From contig CADCXD010000010.1 of NCBI GenBank assembly GCA_902806575.1, positions 2,480,001 through 2,544,000 of the forward strand: a stretch of DNA of 64,000 nt, in the 5' to 3' direction. A model generated the notes under the pieces. That model saw only the letters and a program-made list of their open reading frames with translations. It was not told the DNA's origin and made no database searches. This document shows positions 60,668-64,000 of the stretch, piece by piece. Source of the DNA: Jackrogersella multiformis (taxonomy: Eukaryota; Ascomycota; Sordariomycetes; Xylariales; Hypoxylaceae). Within the stretch, counting starts at the first letter, position 1. Each line of letters begins with the position of its first letter. The position numbers and the translations under genes were made by a program.

Positions 60668-62439
60668 TTAACCGCCCTCCCTCGGTATCCTATAAACCGG
60701 ATACTCATCCCCCACCGCCACGGGGACCAAATTGAACCTCACATAAGAATCCACATTCTCAGGCTCGAGCGCGACAAACGCCAGCGCGGCGTTCTTCTGG
60801 GCGGTGCGCACGCGAAAGCTTCCCGGCGGCAGCACGACCTGGTCCTTATGCACCGCGGCCGTCGTCACGGACACCTGGATCGCGCCCTCGTAGTACGCGC
60901 GCGCCACCGCCGCAGACGTGATGGTCAGCGCCTCGGCCGGGCCGCGGTACCCGGCGGCCAGGTCGTCGACGCGCACCCCGGCGTCGCGCAGGCGAGCGGC
61001 GAGCGATGCCCACGTGGCTGGGATGAGGTAGGATGAGGGCCGGGCGCGCGTCAGGTTGGCGGCGGTCGGCGTGGTGCTGAGGAAGGTTACGGGGACTTGG
61101 GATAGGGCGCCCGAGGCGCGGTGCACGAAGGTGATGGTGCGGGTGGTGGGTTGGGGGTAGTCCGTTACTACGATGGGGTCGCTGCTGTGGATGAACTTTT
61201 GTATTGCGGCTTCGATCTGTAGGGGTTGGGGAGTGTCGTTGTCAGTTCTTACTCTAGGTAGTCAGGACTACAATCAACTCACCGTCCCATACACCTCCTC
61301 CGCATTCTCCTCCGCAATATCCAAGATCGCCCCAACCATGTTCAGCGCCGTAGCAACACGTCTCCTGAAATGCTGATCCGCCAGCCTGATCCCCCGGACC
61401 TCGCACAGGATCGTCACCGACTGCGCCAGCGCGTAGTTATTCCTCCCACTCTTCGCATCGCTCCCCGCCTCGTCGAGCACGATCTCCCCTCCCGCCGTCG
61501 TCATCCCCGTGAAATACGGATCCCACCTGAACCCCTTCTTCTCCAGCCGCTCCCCCACGCCCGCCGCGAACAGCGCCTCGGAGAGGTTCCGGATGTCGGG
61601 GTGTGTGTTGAGGTTCTTGCCCGCGGCCACCAGCGCGTCCATGCCGTGCTTGTACGCGCCGCCCGTGCCGTACGGCCGCGTCCCCGTGAACTCGTGCATG
61701 TCCACCGTGACGTGCGGCGCGAACGCGCTGAGCAGCCGCTTGTGGCCGCGCGACATCGCCCGCGCTAGCTTCGTGTGCTCCCGGTTCGGGTCCAGGTTGC
61801 TGGCCAGGTCGCGCTGGAAGTACGCCACGCCGTCGGGGTTGTACCGCGGCAGCAGCGTTATGTCCAAGCGGGCTAGCAAGCGCTGCCTCCATCTCGGCTC
61901 CGCGTCGAGCTTACCCAGCAGCGCTAGCACCGCCTGGTCCCCCGCCGGCTCGTTGCCGTGCACGCCTCCCTGGATCCACACGCGGAGTTTCGGCTTCTTG
62001 TTGTCTCGCGGGGAGCGGCTCGATAGGAAGACATACGGGAACGGGCGGCCCTCCTCGGAAGTGAAATCCGCTACTTTGTACTGGACCCAGTCGTTTCGCT
62101 CCGCGATTGAGCGTAAGAATAGATCTGCCTACCTGTCAGCGAATAGAGCATGTTAAGGAGAAGTCGATGGCTCGCTAGGGACTCCCATCCCCACTTACCG
62201 AGCGTCGCATCGTCAGTCGGGCCATCGGTTCCATTGGCGAAGCCCGGCAAGACACTTTTAGGTTCTATAAATGCGGGCGAGAGCAGTGTCTCGTTGGTGT
62301 CTGGGAAGTTGGCTGCTACGAGATCTTCGTCCCTCTCGACCGGGGCGTGGTTCTCCCCGTACTGGACAGCCACGACTAACGAAGTACATAATAGTAGCGC
62401 TTGGAACCCAGTCCATATGTTAAGAGTTAATGACCTCAT
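60668..62439 (-). CDS. secreted M14-family zinc metallocarboxypeptidase
   Basis: Three exons on the minus strand: 62439-62199, 62124-61283 and 61216-60668 (543 residues). The ATG at 62439 starts a signal peptide (RSLTLNIWTGFQALLLCTSLVVA); the frame's earlier opening codon is GTG. Intron 1's acceptor at 62125 (ggcag) is the one that keeps phase. The catalytic domain has the zinc ligands His136-x2-Glu139 (GGVHGNEPAG) and His224 (VDMHEFTG), the substrate-binding RYNPDG (174-179) and the catalytic Glu322 (ILCEVRG). A ~180-residue C-terminal region (exon 3) is the beta-rich extension seen in related fungal proteins. It would trim C-terminal residues of peptides outside the cell. Exons 2 and 3 are strikingly GC-rich at third positions compared with flanking DNA. 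Confidence 0.9.
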
Positions 62440-63222
62440 CGTACAGGGAGTGGGATGACAAGAAGCCACTCATAACCACGATCCTTAGATATAGATATAT
62501 ATATATCCAGATGATATAAGTAGTTATGTGTAGCTAAACACTTCAAATCCTCTCATATGTCGGGATCGAATTGAGGGGCATTTTGAATATGCCCTCATAC
62601 ACTGGATAACCACCACTGGGGTAGTGTATCCCGTCATTCCGTATCTCCAATGGCGCAAGACCCCATGCCAATATACATTATCCTGCAATCCAACATATTC
62701 AAAATCGATAAGACTGGTGAAAGGTAACATCTCCTAAACCGCAATAGAAATGCCAAGATAAAACAGTAATGCTCGTAGCTAAGTGAGGCAGGTCAGGTCC
62801 CTCTTATGTGGAGAGGTGAGGGGAATATAGCTTGGAAGCGATAAGTGAAGTTGTTATTCCGCACAAGCTTGGCTATGCGGAGTAGCTTTAAGATGTCTAT
62901 AAAGCTATCAATCTGTTCTCTACGTTATTATCAAAGCTGTATAGGTATGTAAACTAACAAATCCCCTTTAGGGGCCACATTATAATACCATGATCATATT
63001 AATGTCAATTTTATTAATTATTAATGAATACACAGCCAACTTCTTACCGCGGCTGTAGGTGTTCGTCTCTCAAGAGTACGGTCCTCCAGATTAGGCGTGC
63101 CGAGGGAACTTTCGCGAGTGATCAGATGACATCTAGTACCAAGCCACTTCATATCTAGAAGCCATCAGTATACAGGAGTAGCTAACGTGTACAGGGCCAG
63201 ACGTATGCTCAGCTAATATATA
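62440..63222. other. intergenic, nothing recognised
   Basis: This is the promoter side of the carboxypeptidase gene, with a TATATATATATCC run near 62490-62505 that could serve as a TATA element in an unusual upstream position. No gene is supported. Confidence 0.45.
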
Positions 63223-64000
63223 TTAGCACTCCGATGCCAGATACTGATGAAAAATGACAGTGTCCTCCCCGTGAAGTCCTGCAATGACCGCGTGAAGCCA
63301 TGTCGGCAATTCAGTGTCTCTTGTCTGCAACTCATCATCTGCATTGACGATTCCACCATCCGGTTCACGATCCCCCTCGGTCCATTTTTGTGACTTATCC
63401 TCAACTTTGGCAATCGTTCCTTGTGTCGAAAAAAGGCTCTTGTCGACCATTCCGTTTTGTTTTAACGTCTGCGATCCACCAGTGCCATCGTGAATTTCTC
63501 TCCATGAATCATTGTTGCCAGAAACCAGTCCTTCGCACCATATCACGTCGTAGTGCGTCATCCTGTGCAATGATATTCAACCAATCAATCACAAAACAGT
63601 ACACACAACACAAGACTCCTCAAAGATGACAATGGTTACAAGACGTTTGCCTGCTTCGTTCATATTCGTTATGCTACCACCCCCTCCATGCATCGGTACC
63701 TCTCCACATATGCAGATCCCCAAACCTTAGGCATACCCTGCCAAAATGCTTCCGTGAAATGTAATAGTCTCTTTCGTTCTTTCTTTGAGGGTTGTGGGGC
63801 ATGGAAGACACAGTTGATATTGTGATCATCTCCACATTGTCCTTATACCATGTATTGTCGTTGATGTAATTCCGGCAAGTGAATAATAATCCACTTGACA
63901 CTTCGTTGTAGCTGCTTGGTTCATTATCAGATGACGAAGCACTACTAAGCACCCCATTTCTGTCTCCCGTCGCTCGGTGCACGGCTTCGTCTCTGTTTCC
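63223..64000 (-). CDS. partial gene running off the right edge, function unknown
   Basis: Two minus-strand open blocks look like exons of one gene: 63223-63562 and about 63674-64000. The left block is preceded by a good acceptor (atcattgcacag before 63562) and reads MTHYDVIWCEGLVSGNNDSW ... WLHAVIAGLHGEDTVIFHQYL before a TAA stop. The right block reads GDRNGVLSSASSSDNEPSSYNEVSS and KNERDYYISRKHFGRVCLRFGDLHMW. The exact donor between them is not clear, so the boundaries are approximate. No family is recognised. The 5' end lies beyond the window. Confidence 0.35.

Noticed and set aside
61370..62156. Plus-strand ORFs opposite the M14 peptidase
   Set aside because: Same GC-driven antisense shadows; catalytic motifs are only on the minus strand.

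Overview
The window is nuclear DNA from a filamentous ascomycete (Pezizomycotina, most likely Sordariomycetes and possibly Xylariales; the order is inference). The evidence is many short GT-AG introns of about 50-100 bp, fungal families (Zn2Cys6 regulator, Ctr copper transporter, LST8, Dal5-like MFS carrier, fungal P450), dispersed CCTAGGTA-type palindromes between genes, and one AT-saturated island with the mark of repeat-induced point mutation (RIP). I assembled gene models by joining exons by eye and checking reading phase. Splice sites are predictions.

Left part (1-32 kb) is mostly housekeeping or widely conserved genes: an IFRD-family protein (-), an FHA protein with a hydrophobic C-terminus (+), a 100-residue zinc-ribbon protein (+), a nitroalkane-oxidase-like flavoprotein (+), the TOR-complex WD40 protein LST8 (+), a SCY1-like pseudokinase (-), a secreted FAD-linked oxidoreductase (-) and homoserine kinase (-). 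A ferric reductase (-) and a Ctr copper transporter (+) are divergent and share a 1.27-kb promoter region that contains an exact TGTGCTCA word, the copper-starvation factor site as I recall it from Aspergillus. Together they would form a reductive metal-uptake module.

Middle part (33-42 kb) looks like specialised metabolism: an atypical SDR (-), an O-methyltransferase (-) whose expected catalytic His reads as Arg, a classical SDR (+) with a GC-AG intron, and an MFS transporter (-). No polyketide, peptide or terpene backbone gene is visible. Next comes a complete but mutated LTR retrotransposon at 42608-49454, with two 313-bp LTRs and the 5-bp duplication CTATG. It is about as AT-rich as DNA can be and almost devoid of CpA/TpG. 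Its RIP damage weakens towards both outer edges.

Right part (49-64 kb) holds an unrecognised gene beside the transposon (-), a Zn2Cys6 transcription factor (+), a small secreted Cys-containing protein (+), a cytochrome P450 (-), a doubtful ORF, a secreted M14 metallocarboxypeptidase (-) and fragments of a gene that runs off the right edge. The regulator, P450, OMT, SDRs and transporter could be one dispersed tailoring cluster split by the transposon, but this is inference. Large intergenic stretches (notably 2.8-5.7, 8.4-13.3, 15.8-17.2 and 50.6-51.7 kb) show no supported gene.
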